A model generated the notes under the pieces. The model was not told where the DNA came from and did no database searches. It saw nothing but the letters and a program-made list of their open reading frames with translations. From NCBI GenBank assembly GCA_013397865.1, contig VZTI01002343.1, forward strand, positions 1,392,412 to 1,456,411: a stretch of DNA of 64,000 nt, read 5' to 3'. Positions 35,621-48,898 of this stretch are shown here, one piece after another; the first letter of the stretch is position 1, and every line of letters begins with the position of its first letter. The position numbers were made by a program, and so were the translations under genes. Source of the stretch: Struthidea cinerea (taxonomy: Eukaryota; Chordata; Aves; Passeriformes; Corcoracidae).

Positions 35621-38600
35621 GCTTAATCTTTCATTCTCCCTGTTATCTGTTATTTCTTCTATACAGATACACAAATAATTTGCAACCAGTTAGCTTAATA
35701 AATCCTATGCTCATTCAAAGCATTTACCCCTACATTTACGAACTAAAAATTTTGAATTCTAGTGTCACATGTCCATGATTAAACATGTTTGAAACAATAG
35801 ACTTTTTTAAAATAAGTGGAAAATGCATTAATTGACTATCAATGAAAGTTTTACTTGAATTGTCTGAGGGAGACAGCCCATTTAAACTATTGCTGGTAAT
35901 TCTATAGGGTAATGATCTAGCAGAGCATCATGCTAAGTTCTTCGGTAGTGTCCTATTATCTTCTACATATTTGACATTCTAAAAAGCCTATATTGAAACC
36001 AATTGTTATGGGTAAACAATAAAATATAGTAAAACTATCATGTTGCTCATCAAAGCAGTGATAAGGGAAATTCAAGCAGCCTACAATTCAGAACAGATAG
36101 ACTCTCCTCTGCATGTGGCCAACAGCAAAACGTGAACATGTAGATTTTGTGAACCCTGACTGTGTGTATTCAATCTAAAGGAAAGTGATTCCCTTTGTTG
36201 GAAATTCTAATCTGTTTTTTTTCTTACCCACTGGTTAATGATAAAAACAGTGAGAAGATTCCTGATGCAAAAATCAAGGTTTGTAAAAGACACATTTTAA
36301 AATGCTCATCTTCAGGAGTAATGCATTCTCAATTTTTCATTTACTTTTCTATTAGATGTACAAATCCCATAAAAAATTAAAGCTCTCAGATACTGCCAAC
36401 TAATCCTCTCTCCCATACTTGATATAATGGAATGAGAATTTAAAATTCAGAGGATTATGAACAAATCCAGATCCTGAAGGTATGAATGCTGTTCCAGTTG
36501 ACTTCAGTGGAAGATTCACATGTGCATAAAAGGCAAAGATACAGCCTTTATCATTTAAAGATTCCTGCTAAAACTCTCTTTTTGGTAATGACTTCTTTCT
36601 CTATTACAAGCACTTTCAATTTGCCAGGAAACTTGAGCATAAACAGGATTTAAATCATTCAGTTGCAACTCTACTTCTCTTTTTCTATCAGAACATAATA
36701 GGATTCAAAATAATTATGAGATTTCTCACTAAACTAATGAATTCGAGAAAAGTACTCCTACAGGAATACACCTGTCTACACTAGTGCCTTCTATCAATGA
36801 ACAGTAGCTCAGTGTTAGCTGGATTAAAGCAGAGATTACTTCCAAACATACGGGACTCATATTAAGTCAGATCACTCAGGTAGAACATCCTACTGATGCT
36901 TGACAACACTGAAAAGTTTTAAAATTCATCCATAAGTGAATGAAAGCCCAGACCACTTTGTCTCTTCAGTGGCTTGTTGAGTTGTTGATATTGTTTGTAG
37001 CCACACACATACACAAGTTTTCACTCTAGACTAAAGTTTGTTAGAGAGACTGGAGTGAGATAGAACTAACAGATGATTTAAAAAAACACCCCAAATGAGA
37101 TTTTAGTCTCTAACATCTGGAATTTGGTTTATTTTTCCTTTTTCAGTGTCTTGTATGACAATGTATCTAATTTTAGGTGACTACAGAGCAATTGTATATA
37201 ATTCTAGGGGGTGTCTCAGTTCCCATGATGGTCTCTGAAGCCCTATCATGATTAATACAGTAGGTGACCCCCTAGAATTACTCATCTCATCAAAAAGTGC
37301 AAGTGAAAGCTGCAATTCAGTTTTCCAAACATAAGAAGTTATGTTCATTTGAGGCATGATACTCACAGCTGGTTGTGGGAAAACCTCTCTCGACATCACT
37401 GTTGGTATTGTCAATGGTGTGGATTCAGTCACCCATTGAGGATGCCCTGGGATGTGAGACCTGGACTCCAAATGATGTTTCACAGGACCATATGTCTCTA
37501 CTAAGGCCATGCACAAGGCTGTATCAAATATTCTTAGGGGTCTTACAGGGCACTAAGTTTCTACATCCAGGCAAAACATTAAGCCCTGCATCACCTCTGA
37601 GCATGCTGGAGTTGAAATAACTAATTCTAATGAAGGCAACACAGACATCAATATTAAGGTGCCTGAATCTCATCCTGAATGCCATTTTAAAGTTCACCTG
37701 TGCAATCACAGATGCTTAGTACAATTTAGAAGTCTCTGTAGGATATCCTGGTGCACCTGCTAGTTCTCAATGGTGTGGTTTTTCCTAGGCCATGTCTGAG
37801 GAGTCTGGGGCATCTCCAATCACAGTACGTGCCTGACATGTCTAAGTGGAAGTTGGTTATCCACACCATGCTACAGTAAAACATAACTGATGGGCATCCA
37901 TCTTATCTTAGACTTCCACTTTAGGAAAAGACAAATTGTCCTCTGGAAGTGCTCCTGGCTTTCACTTTATCATACAGGAAGCCTGGACAACTAACTTACT
38001 AGCTTTTTGATGCCTAGAAAGCAGTTTGTGAACCTAAGCACAGGCATCTAGCACCATTCCAAACATCCCAAATAGCCTTGAGATGTGCACAGAGAAGGCA
38101 AAATGGACCTATGAAACATGGGCTCCCTTCTCGCAGTAGCATCTGCAGGCTAGGTGGAATATCTCTGGGGTGTCCCAAGTTACATTCACTGTCTATGTTT
38201 ATTCATTTGACTAGATCCCCTGATACTAAGTCGAGTATCACACTAAAAGGATCTAGAAAATGTTCAGTTTTGATCTTTGATAACAACCAAAAAAATGTAA
38301 GCTGCTCTGACAGCCAAACCAAAACCCCTGTGAGACAACTGCTTCCAAATTCTTAAGTTGCTTAAAAAAATTGCTTTAGAAGTTGGCTAAAGCACATACA
38401 ATTAATGAAAGTTTCCTATTAAAGAGTTAATTAAGTTTTCACCAATTCTACATTCTAGAAGAGATTGACTGAATTTCGTCTTACTGCTGCTGAAAATGAT
38501 GCCTTCTTTCTTACTATGTTGAATAGCAACTCATAAATGCTATAAAGCAACTCCAAATATACTGTATATGGTGGGTTTTTGTAGTATAATATATGCTTTC

Positions 38601-39775
38601 TACATTACACATCTGGGAGTGATACTTACGTGTTGAAAATTGCTATAACAAGTATGGAAGAGCAACACTTCCATACACACTGTAGTATTTGTTAACTAAT
38701 GACAACATAACTATAGTGGTGCTCTAAGCAGAATTAATGAGTGACACCTCCTGCTTCACAGAATTTCATGCATAACTTTACTTTGAATGGGTCATTAGTA
38801 TTCATGGCTAAACTCTGTCCTTCGACGTGTATTAATAACGTTCTCTGGGACAACACAAAAAAAATAACTCATAAATATGCCTGCAAGGAGTAAGAGACCA
38901 TAATTAAATCATAATAATTAACATGGATATCAGATTATTTATTTATAATAACTTATCTGTATAACTCACATTCTGAGAGATACAGATGGACATGTTTAAG
39001 GGCAATTTAGTTCTGGCTGCACAGGTAGGTCACCTTTATTTTGTTTTATATCTAGTTACCTTATTCATGAAGCTAATTGAATTAATTAAAAATCTACATG
39101 AAATTTTAAAGTGGGATCATACAGGCTTCGATTTCTGTCATGTTGTGTTGCACAGGAGAGGAACAGACAGTGCCAGAGGTGGAGCTAGCACCCATGGGCA
39201 AAACACTTTCTGAACTGTGCAGCCTGGGAAATGAATCGGTGCTACAGCTGGGTTTTCTGCTCCTCTAGGCTCACATTTGTGTAGGGAAGAGCTAAAAAGC
39301 TGGAAGGGAAGAAGAGGCATCACTCTGTGTGGCTGATAAACGTCTGAGGTGTGGAAACTGCTTGACAAATTTCCTTCTTTCTGTATATCAAACATTTTTC
39401 TACATGCAAACAGTTAGAGTACATTTGTAAAATAACTGGTCAATCAATATATATCCTAATAAGTGCTTTATTTGAAAAAATATAGATATATATATATCTA
39501 CATCTACATCTAGATCTACATATATATTGAAAAGAGCCCTATAAATCAGGCAAAGAAGAAAACCTAAAAGTAAAGAATGAGGGGGCAATAGAAGACAGTT
39601 CAACTAATGCCAATTTTAAATTTCAGAGATATTATAATCTGATTAAAATAGCTCCTTAATATTTCAACAGTAAATCTTTGCACTACACAAGCACTAGAAT
39701 TTTGTTGCTGACACAAATAGGTATTTGGCCAGAAGTGATCATCACCAGAAAGTTTAGATGAGAAACATTCAGCCT
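35621..39775. other. Intergenic or intronic DNA, possible old repeat at 37.2-38.2 kb
   Basis: No supported gene. Between about 37200 and 38200 the sequence is less AT-rich and more complex than its flanks, with short ORFs on both strands (37181-37516 minus, 37375-37620 plus, 38078-38356 plus) and no known domain. It could be an ancient dispersed repeat or ordinary DNA. An AT-rich tract of TATA, CTACAT and TAGATC units lies at 39481-39527. Confidence 0.45.
39481..39527. repeat. AT-rich simple repeat (TA and CTACAT units)
   Basis: (TA)n is followed by tandem CTACAT-like units and a TAGATCTA palindrome, then TATATAT again. This is a compound simple repeat. Confidence 0.85.
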
Positions 39776-39975
39776 AATCATAGAATGGTTTGGGTTAGAA
39801 AGGACCTTAAAGATAATCTAGTTAAAACTCCCTTGACATGGGAGGGAACACCTTCCACTAGACCAGGTTGCTCAAAGTCCCATCCAGCCTGGCCCTCACC
39901 AGGAATGGGGCATCCACAATTTCTCTGGGCAACCTGTTCCTGTACCTCCTAATCTAAGCATATACTCTTTCAGGA
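39776..39975 (-). mobile_element. CR1 LINE 3'-end fragment, minus strand
   Basis: The left edge AATCATAGAATGGTTTGGGT, then AGAAAGGACCTTAAAGATAA, ACCTTCCACTAGACCAGGTT and GGGGCATCCACAATTTCTCT, are classic minus-strand CR1 3' UTR and ORF2-end sequence. Relative to typical copies, about 30 bases are missing after CAACCTGTTCCTGTACCTCC near 39950. Similarity stops near 39975 after ACTCTTTCAGG. It is a 5'-truncated, non-functional copy, better preserved than the one at 25811-25915. Confidence 0.92.
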
Positions 39976-42900
39976 GGTCCTCTAGAGGGAAATCCTGAGT
40001 GCTTAAATAATCCTTTTTTCCTATTACTTTTCCATCTAGAACCCAAAGAGGACCCCAAGATTCTGCCGTTGAGTGATGGTATATGCAAATACCATATTTG
40101 TCTCCCTATTCCTCATATGTATCAGGTTATATTTCTCCTATATTATTTATTTTCATTTTATAACAATGGGCAATCATTGCTGGGGACAAAAAAAAAAAAA
40201 GTGCATTTTTTATTTGGAACTTCTCATTAAAAATCCCTCTGAAACTAGTGACTGTGTCCTTTGTGTTAGGTCCAGGACTTAATCCTCTTTTCAAGTTTCT
40301 CAGAGAAATTGATGGGAGCAAAAACTGCAACACATTCCGTTTCCCTTTCAGAGGCACTTTTGGAAACCTTGAAGGAGGAAAAATATTATCATTTAACTGG
40401 AGCTGTTCTGATTTGTGCCAGCTGAATCCCTGCCACTGACCTATCCTCTTGTATTCAAATATTTTTAATTAGAATTGAGGCTTAACTCATTTTTACAAGT
40501 AAAATATCTCACAATACTATTTTTAACTCTCTCTTTCCCAGGGAAGACCAAGACAGGAGTAAATTTTGCCTAACCAATACCTATTCCAACCCATCCTAAT
40601 TTTCTTTCGTTGATGTGAGGATTTTAACAAATCTGTTCAGAAGAAGCTAAGTGGGCTTTGTTGGCTTTACATGATATTTCAATAAATGCTTTGGGAAAAG
40701 AAAACAAGAAAACAAAGTTTAATTTTTTTTGTTATGCAAGGTCTATCATAAACCATGTCAGATAATTTAAACGTATCTTTTACCTGTGTTATTACAAACC
40801 CAGAATCTTCAGTAATTTGCTCACACAAATGTATATGCTAGGAAATGCAGACTTGGGGACTGAAAAGCTTTAAGGATTAATTATTTGTGTGTGATGCAAA
40901 TATTCAAATTGGCAAATGACTGTGACTTAAAGGAAATGGCAGCACCATACTCCTCTTACCAAGACAAATGTTCCTACTAGGAAGAGCAAGTTAAGTATCT
41001 AACCTGCCACTATTTAAAATGCCACTGAAATTAACTGAGTTATACACCTGTGAACTGGATCAGGGACATCTTACAGTAATGATTTTCTAATAACAAATCT
41101 CCAGATGGCTTATCATATATAGGGTTTTCTGCTTGGGGGCCTCAAAAGACAAAATAGGCATATGGGGTAGTTTTATAACTAAATGGTTCTGTTCCAAAGG
41201 TAATTCATCTTTAATATGTCTAGCAGAAGAAATACCTCTCTATCGGCACCTTTTGGAAAACTATATTTAGATGTTTGTCTCACCAAGTGAGTATGTCCTT
41301 GAGACATCCAGAGAATTGCATCTGCACAGTTTGTGCTGCAGTATTGTAAATGCATCTTATTACCACTTGTTGAATATTAGCTGCATATCCTTACAAGCGT
41401 TTCCTAGCTCAATTACCATGTGAATTACCATGAAATAAGAGTTTTTCAATGACAACAACGCAACACTGTGTGCATATATATTTTTCACTCTTTTCCCTTC
41501 CTCCGTAGCACTTCAGAATATACTTGGAGCTTATTTAGACCTTAAAATGAAAGCTGCTAATTTATGACGACCTTTACAGCAATTTTACAATGATGTACTT
41601 ACAATAAGTACAATGATGACCTGCTATGTCAAGCAATCAAAATAGTTTATAATGTACTGCAAAACCTGCTTGAAAAGCACAATTCAGGTTTGTTACCAAA
41701 GAGAATGTTTGGTTTGCCAGTGGAACACAGGTCAGAAGTCGTCAGTGGTATAGCAGGAGGTAAAGAAAATGAAAGAAGGGTCTGAGGAATCAGCATTTTA
41801 AAGAGACAGCATGAATCAGATTCTTACAGATCTCTTCACTGAGTGACTTTGTGCTTTTTTGACACTGTGCACAGCTGCAGCTGTGCTTTGCTGTGTGTGA
41901 ATTATACATTGCACTGCAGGGAGGTGTAAAGGGGAGGGGCAGCTTTCACAGCCCTCCAATGATTAAGCTCTTATTTTGTGCCCTTTAGATCTCTGGAGGA
42001 AGTTCTGCTATGTTGCCCCATTTTGTACTATAAATTAGTTCCCGGTAGTAGCACGTCTTCTGCATAATCATAGGCAGGTTGACAGCTGCCAACGGCCCAT
42101 TGCACGATGGCTTGGAAGCACTGGGGTGCCAGCCCGGTCCTGGATAGAAGGATTTTTCACCTTGTCAGGAATGTGTGATTCTCACTGTCAGAAAAAGCAT
42201 CAAATCTGTCTGTTATATAGTGGAAATTTACATTTATTTGACATCTGTCCGAAGGGCATCAGAAAATGCTGCTTGTTGTACATTAAAACTGCTAATTACA
42301 AGATCTATATTGTAATGATTTATTTTCCTTTACTTTATTAGAAAAAATTTTAAAAAACCCCTCATGTTACTATAGTGTAAATGCAGCAGATGATTTGTCA
42401 GGTCTGAACTCTGTTTTCAGTATGTGGCTGTGAGAATGCTATTCTTTGTAATAACGTTTCCTTGCTGCTATCCAAAGACATGGACTGCTGTACACAGAAA
42501 AGAAATTAAGGTTAGAAACATTTGAGTATACCAGTTTCTGAAGGAGACTCTGTACTTTTGAAATTGAGGTCCACAGGCTCCTGAGATTTTAAGGACCAGT
42601 TCTGAAAAGTTACCAGGACAAGCCTGTTGAAAGCATACTCAGGTTTGGTGTACAAGGCTCTGAGCTGCTGCCAGGAAAGCAGTGGGTGATTGGGAAGAAC
42701 TGGGCACCGCTTGTTTCCAGTCCGGTCTCAGAGAATAGATAACCTCTTACCCCATCACTGAACTCAGTGTAATCTTCCCCAGATCCTTAATTTTAAGTTT
42801 CCAGGAATTTATAATTTCTTGAATACTCGGTAAAAATTTGGCAAAATGCCTTTTTTTTTTCTCTTCTCATGCATGCAATCATCTCCTTTACAAACCACTC

Positions 42901-45900
42901 CAGCAGATCAATTAGAATTAAGTTCTGGAAGCCACAAAGGCTGTTCTGGCACCCACAGCACCCTCCTTTTAAAATTCTTACCCTGTTTTCTTCAAACATC
43001 ACTGTCTGCATGTACATATTTGCTCCTGATTTTAGGAAAGCTTAAGTATATTTGTCAGTTTTCTCTTCTTGTCCTGTGTTTATCACAGGGTGTATTGAGT
43101 CATGAATATGAAGTGTATATGAAGTTTTCAGAGGAAATATTTTTCTTCTCAATATGAGGAAATTCGACTATTCCAGATTTTGCCAGATTTTTGCTTATGA
43201 GACAAATTCCCAGGTCAAAATTTCTAACTCAAATTCTTCTTCCAAAAATAGTTTTTTTAACACTTGACATCTGATAAAAACTGCATATTTTTCACCTGTC
43301 CGCTCTGAAGCAAGATGAAAATAATTTCACAATTTCCAGCAAAATGCATGTTCTGTTTTCAGGACAGCTCCACTTAGAACCTGATCTTCCCACTGCTGAT
43401 AATAGAATTTCAAATGTGTCAACTCCTCAAGTCATAATTTAGTCACATTTTGCCAGCTGGGATCTTTTTTTGAAGAGTGAAGTGGTGGGAAATACTGTAA
43501 GCATTTTGGAGAGGCATGCGCTCTAAAGTCAGAGGGCTGCACACTGTAAGCTCTGCACAAAATTTTGGCCTGTCTCACACCGAGGCCAACAGTTGCTTAC
43601 TGTGTACTGTGCAAACACATTGATGATTCTAAACTTTTTACAAATTGCTTAGGAATTAAACTTTTAGATAAACTGTGATTTAAACTGTTGCCAAACACGT
43701 CATTTCATCACACAGCAAACAATAATATTGCTGACAGAAACTTTATGACTTCCTGTAAGAAGGCAGCAGCTGAAAACAAATCATTTAAGTAAAAGATCAC
43801 CCTTTCACTTGAGTATTTCCAGAGAAAGAAAAATGAAAAAAAAAGGTGCAAAATATATTTGATGGACTGAATATGCTATAAATGCTATATGTCTTCTTCC
43901 TGTGTAAGTCAGTGGTGAAAATTTCTGCAAATTTTCACAGTGTATGTACTCAGGTCCCCAGGAAGAGAAGTGGTGTCTAACCACAGGCTTTAATGTAATT
44001 TAAAATTTCAAGCATAATTGTATTTTTTTAACCTTTTAGACCATAAGCAAGATCTGGAAACATAATTTTCTATTAACAAAGTTCTGGATTTACTGAAAGA
44101 ATTACCTTTCTGAACATAGTGTGCTTCTGCACACCAGACAAAAAAAAAAAAACTTATTGAGAGCAGCTTTAAAAGAAATCATACTTTATTTTTTTCTGTG
44201 CAAGAATACCAGCACAATACTTCAGTGTTTTCTTTCAATTTTTCAGGCAAAAATTTCCCCTAAAATTTAAAAAAACAAGTGATTAGGTTTTCAAAATCCA
44301 TTGTTTGCTGTTTCCAAGAAAGCAGTACAATGGTGATACTGATTGTATGATAATAATTGCTGACGTCCCAATGTGAAAGAAACTCCAGTCCTAAGTATAC
44401 AGAATGGAAACTCTCAGTAGGCTCTTAAGAACATAGTTACAAATTCTGTTTTAAAATCTGAGTATCTTGGGACTTCTAACATTTATTTTAATTATTTTTT
44501 TACATCTTTGCTTTCTGCTACAGAGATGTATTCCTTTACAGACTTCAGACATTAAATCTTTAGAGATGCTGAATTGCTATCATTCATTGCATTCACTGGG
44601 AGCTGTGGAGATCCAAGTCACTCTTGAACTGTTACAGGAGAAAAACTGACTTGAATTTAGAAAAAAACTAGCTTTGAGGTTTCTCGTGGATCCTGAAGAA
44701 GTCTGTGATGGAACACTGTACTATTCTAGAAGACACATATAAACCCTAAGAAGGGGAGGATGCTGACTCCTTCAGGTGGAGTCACCACTATATTTCAGAA
44801 GGCAGACTGTGTTTTTTCTACATGGATATCCTTGACAAAATGCTGATGTACCCTTGTACAATGTACCCAAACGCATGATGAGATGTGAGAACAAAAAAAT
44901 GAATTAGATTTAGTTTCATATGCAGAGAAGCAGCCACAGCTAAGAAGGCAGTTAATCCAAAATTAAATGCAACTGAACAAATAACATTCTTATTCTCTCT
45001 TCTTCCAAGGAAAAAATGGCTCCTATAATAACCCATGTCTCTGAGATAAATGAATGCATTGAAGTTCTTAACTACTCTTTGGTGGACTACAAATGGACAC
45101 TGTGCAGGACAATATTTGAACAGTAATGATTTGTCCTTTCTTCTTCAAGTGTAAGCTGATTGCGAAGGCTTCAGGACCATAGATGAAATAGCTAAAGGGG
45201 TCATGAATCTTAATAGCTTCTAAATCAGGGAGATCTGCAACTTACATGCTCTGACTGGAATGTGTATGGATTGTATAAATATTAATAGGTCTGGCAAGGG
45301 CTCAGCAGACGAGCTGTCTGAAGTTTCACAGTGGGAAGACTTGAGACTGAGGCTGCTGTGTACAAATCAGCTGAGAAGCTCCTACCTGGAAATGAACTGT
45401 CAGCATGTGTGTAAATACAGTTTTCCTGAAGTGATTTTTAACATTCCAAGCTTCCCTGGTACATAGGCACTGTGTGCATCTGTTTCGAATGCCAAAAATT
45501 TATTTAGAATGATGAACATACCCACAAGGTCAAGTGCCCGGGCTAAGGAAAGGAAGGATAATTTGTGCCATGTGTCTGAAGCTTGCTCTGATGATTATTC
45601 TACTCATGCTAACAGAACTTACCAGTAAGAACCTTGATGAAGTTCATTGCTGTGGTTTCACTAGAACAGAAATACAAAAGCTTGTAATACAGCTCAAAAA
45701 AGTTAAGATTTCAAAACTGGCAGAAGTAAAATTCTTCACCTGCAATTAGCTTTGGTAAGTCTTATGTCTGACCTTGTAGATAGTAATTTCAAAGTTATAG
45801 TCATGTCAAAATCTCATGACACAGATGGAAACTGGAGCCTTTCTTGGCATAAAGCAAAATATTTCTTTGAGTTTTTTCCATTTCTATACAAACCAGATTT

Positions 45901-46072
45901 CATTTTTGTGATTAAAATTATTATATTTTTACTGAAATTATAGTTTAATTTCTGTTTCATTGCTGCACATTGATGTGTATGAATTTGCATGAAAGTTGTG
46001 AGAACGAGGACAAGGTCTGAAAAATACATGGATGAGGGATACAATTCAGAATCATCCTAGGATCAGTAAGAT
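39976..46072. other. Intergenic or intronic DNA, no gene seen
   Basis: No recognised gene or repeat family. There is an A13 run near 40188-40200 and an A-run near 44142-44153, neither preceded by anything that looks like a retrocopied gene. A closely spaced pair of AATTACCATG (41411-41420 and 41423-41432) sits in otherwise ordinary sequence. The stretch 41860-42330 is somewhat more complex than its surroundings, but I cannot say what it is. Confidence 0.5.
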
Positions 46073-46085
46073 GGGGGGGGGGGGG
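46073..46085. repeat. G13 homopolymer
   Basis: Thirteen consecutive G residues are followed by TGGG and T runs. Such a run can form quadruplex-like structures with nearby G tracts and is prone to length errors. Confidence 0.95.
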
Positions 46086-46123
46086 TGGGTTTTTTGTTTG
46101 TTTTAATTTTTTAATGTGAGGAA

Positions 46124-46149
46124 ATTTTAAAAATTCTAATTTTTAAAAT
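46124..46149. repeat. Perfect 11-bp AT-rich inverted repeat
   Basis: ATTTTAAAAAT (46124-46134) and ATTTTTAAAAT (46139-46149) are reverse complements around TCTA. The near-repeated words AATGTGAGGA (46113 and 46147) flank and overlap it, so a short duplication may be involved. Confidence 0.85.
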
Positions 46150-46188
46150 GTGAGGATATATTGAGTCTCAGGTGCTCTGCAGCTGTCA

Positions 46189-46515
46189 CTAAAACACAAG
46201 GAACTTAAACCAAGCCCACTGCAAACACAAGGGAATTCCTTGATTTCTCAGTTCCTGCTTCCATTTATCCCCTTCCTTTCTCCTCTTTATTTCAGAGAAC
46301 CCCTCAAACTGCCTCATTCTAAGGACTTGATCATCGGTTTCAGCTGCAATGGTCTGAGCTGCTCTCCCAGCCAAGCTCATGACATCCATAACCACCTGCT
46401 CCCAGTTTCCAGGTGGTCTGATAGCATCTGACCTTGTGCCCTCCACCTGTCTTGTGTACCTTCTAATTTCTTCTCTTTCCTCTAAGAGCCTTTGCCCTGT
46501 GTGGAGTAAGGACAC
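46189..46515 (-). other. Uncertain open frame with splice-like edges, both strands
   Basis: On the minus strand a frame stays open for more than 100 codons and encodes a charged, Glu/Arg/Lys-rich, helix-like sequence (for example RLLEEREEIRRYTRQ). It has no ATG at its start and a possible acceptor, CTTACTCCACACAG, near 46497-46510. On the plus strand the same DNA carries a strong acceptor-like tract (CTTTCTCCTCTTTATTTCAG, ending at 46293), an open frame behind it, and a donor-like TTTCCAG|GTGG near 46411. The minus-strand charge is partly forced by the plus-strand polypyrimidine tract. I recognise neither product. A non-coding RNA exon or chance are both possible; this is not a gene call. Confidence 0.15.
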
Positions 46516-48880
46516 AATATTCTCACCACGTCTGTGAAGTTAAAGTTCTGTATAAAAAGCACCAGCTAAAAACAATTGAAGGGCATGAATTCAATTAATT
46601 GAATGAGAACTCATAATTTGTCTTGAGCCTTCTTCCCATTAGAAAACAAATCAGGAAAAGCTGCTGCATTTCTCCAGAATGATGTAATTTGGGCAAAACA
46701 GCATATTCTGACTGAAAAATTCCGTGATGGGTTTCCATCTGCCTAGTTTTAAGCGTACTTTTCTACCATCTTTCTTTTCTGTCAATAACCTTACAACTAA
46801 AGGGAGGGAATCTGTCCTTCTATTTACTGCATTATTAGTAGGACACGGTGGTAAAAAAGAGTTTATCCATGCCCCAATGTACTGGCACAAAATGGGCAAA
46901 CAACATTATGCCTCACTAAATGCAGATTACAGCATTTTAACTGTGTGTCTTAAATCAAGTACTTTGCATGAGGACACTTCTGCTTCTTCAGGCAGTTTGT
47001 AACACTATTAAAAGACTAGTAATAATCATTCAGTAACCTGAAAGTACTCATACCACCTCTCTAGACAAGCACTATCTCATAAACACCTCATAAAGCAGTT
47101 TTTTCTGTTTGATTAAGTATAATAAAACAAACTTCTGAGAGGACTCTCCTCCTTTTAAAGGGAAGAGATGGCATTTTCATTGTAAAATTTATGAAAAGAA
47201 TATAGGACACATTCTGAGTAAACACCTGAACTGCCAGTCATCTTTAATTCTTGTCTCAGGAGAGAGAAAAACCAAAAATTGTACTTTTCTCTGTAAGTTT
47301 ATGTGCTATCAGACAATGCTGTGTGTTGAGAAAGCTTTTCATGAAATGTGATCATTTCTTTAAGTTGGCAGAAGATCCTGAGAGGTACCTTTGCAAGAGC
47401 TGTGTGATCAAAAGAGAGAATTGGGGTAACTAGTATTTGCACTACGTGTTGACATGGCTGCGCTACCGTGGATAGTTCTCAAGCGAATGACGTTACTCTA
47501 TCATATGCTGTTCTCCTTGCTCTTGCTCCTTGACTCTTCACTCTTCCCTTTTGTCATTAGCTTTCCACATTCATTGTTCATTGCCTCTCCAAGCCTCCAC
47601 CTTACTCCTTTCTGTTTGCTGGATGCTTTTCAATTCATACTCCATCCTGATGGGCTTTATTTTATCCTGACATCAATTTCCCAGCTGTATTCACAAGCAG
47701 AGGACAAAAATGGGCCCTACTTTCCGTGTTGCCAAACTGACTTTGTGCAACTACGAATAATGACATTTCCATTGCGGCCATTCTCTCTGAGGTTGCCAAT
47801 AGGTAAAAGATAAAAAGGCAGCTGGTGGCTTCAATCTAAATAGTCAGAAATTCAGACAAAATTGTCAGAGGCTATGGTGAGTTACTGAATGAGGGCAGAA
47901 GTCATTTAGGCATGAAAAAGTCAAGGGTAAATTGCATCAGAAAATCACTAAATTCAAAAGTTTCCAAAAGAAATTGATTATTTTCAAGCCACAGGAGGAA
48001 TCTTAAAAAGACAACCAACAGGGATGCTCCACTAATGAAAAAATAAACAAGAACCACTCAGGGAGTCTTGTAAGTTCTGTGAAAGACTTTTTATTATGAA
48101 TGTGAAAAAAATAGGAGATGAGGTACAGGGAGGTCACAGAAGAGGGGAATACTGTCATTACTTCAGCCTGGATAGCATTGTGTTTCAAAAAGCACAAAGG
48201 AAAATGTGCACTCCCAGGAAGATAGTGGACACAAGTACACAGCTTAGATGCTCTTACTGTTAGCTCTGATCCTAATTTTTCTGACTGGAAATGTAATGAT
48301 TATATTCCTTTCACTATACTGTTCCTTTTCACTTCTAAAAGTTTTCAATAACCCAAATCTTATTTTGCAAATACTTTTGTTTTCTTTATCTCTTTATTTT
48401 TCTTTTTGAAGTCCTTCATTTCAGTCCTGAAAAATATTAGCATTGCATGCTGTTTTTCCCAGCTATTGAGAAAGAAGATCTGTCAAGGGACAAATAATTG
48501 CATTTTAAACCAGCTCAGAAAGCTACACACAAGTGTCAGTATGCCTCAGGTTGTTTGTTGTTGTGGTTTTTTTGTAGCTTTGATGTTTATTCTAAGGTGT
48601 AAAACTTCATATTAAATAGAACGGAAAAAATATATTCCTTGAACCCTACAACTGGTGTTTATTTGTGTAGATAATAAATTTATTCTGTATGCATTCATAT
48701 AGGTTGCTCTTAACCATCATCTTACATTAACTTGTTAAGTATTTTCCCCTCAAAAGGCTTTAATCTTCAAATTGAATAAATTTAATGAAGCAAGGATGCA
48801 TAGATCAACTAGTAAAATAAAATTCAAAGAATGGTCAAGTCCACCAAGAAGGAAAACAAATGTGTGTGTATTTAAAATAC

Positions 48881-48898
48881 ATATTTTTTAAAAAATAT
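48881..48898. repeat. 18-bp AT-only palindrome
   Basis: ATATTTTTT followed directly by AAAAAATAT is a perfect palindrome with no spacer. In A/T-only sequence this carries little information. Confidence 0.9.

Noticed and set aside
40188..40200. A13 run as the tail of a processed pseudogene
   Set aside because: The sequence upstream shows no coding similarity, and no flanking direct repeats were seen.
47454..47813. 119-codon hydrophobic ORF as a membrane protein
   Set aside because: Leu/Phe/Pro richness follows from T/C-rich sequence. No recognised family or exon structure.
48881..48898. 18-bp perfect palindrome as a protein-binding site
   Set aside because: It consists only of A and T in an A/T-rich region, where such palindromes are expected by chance.
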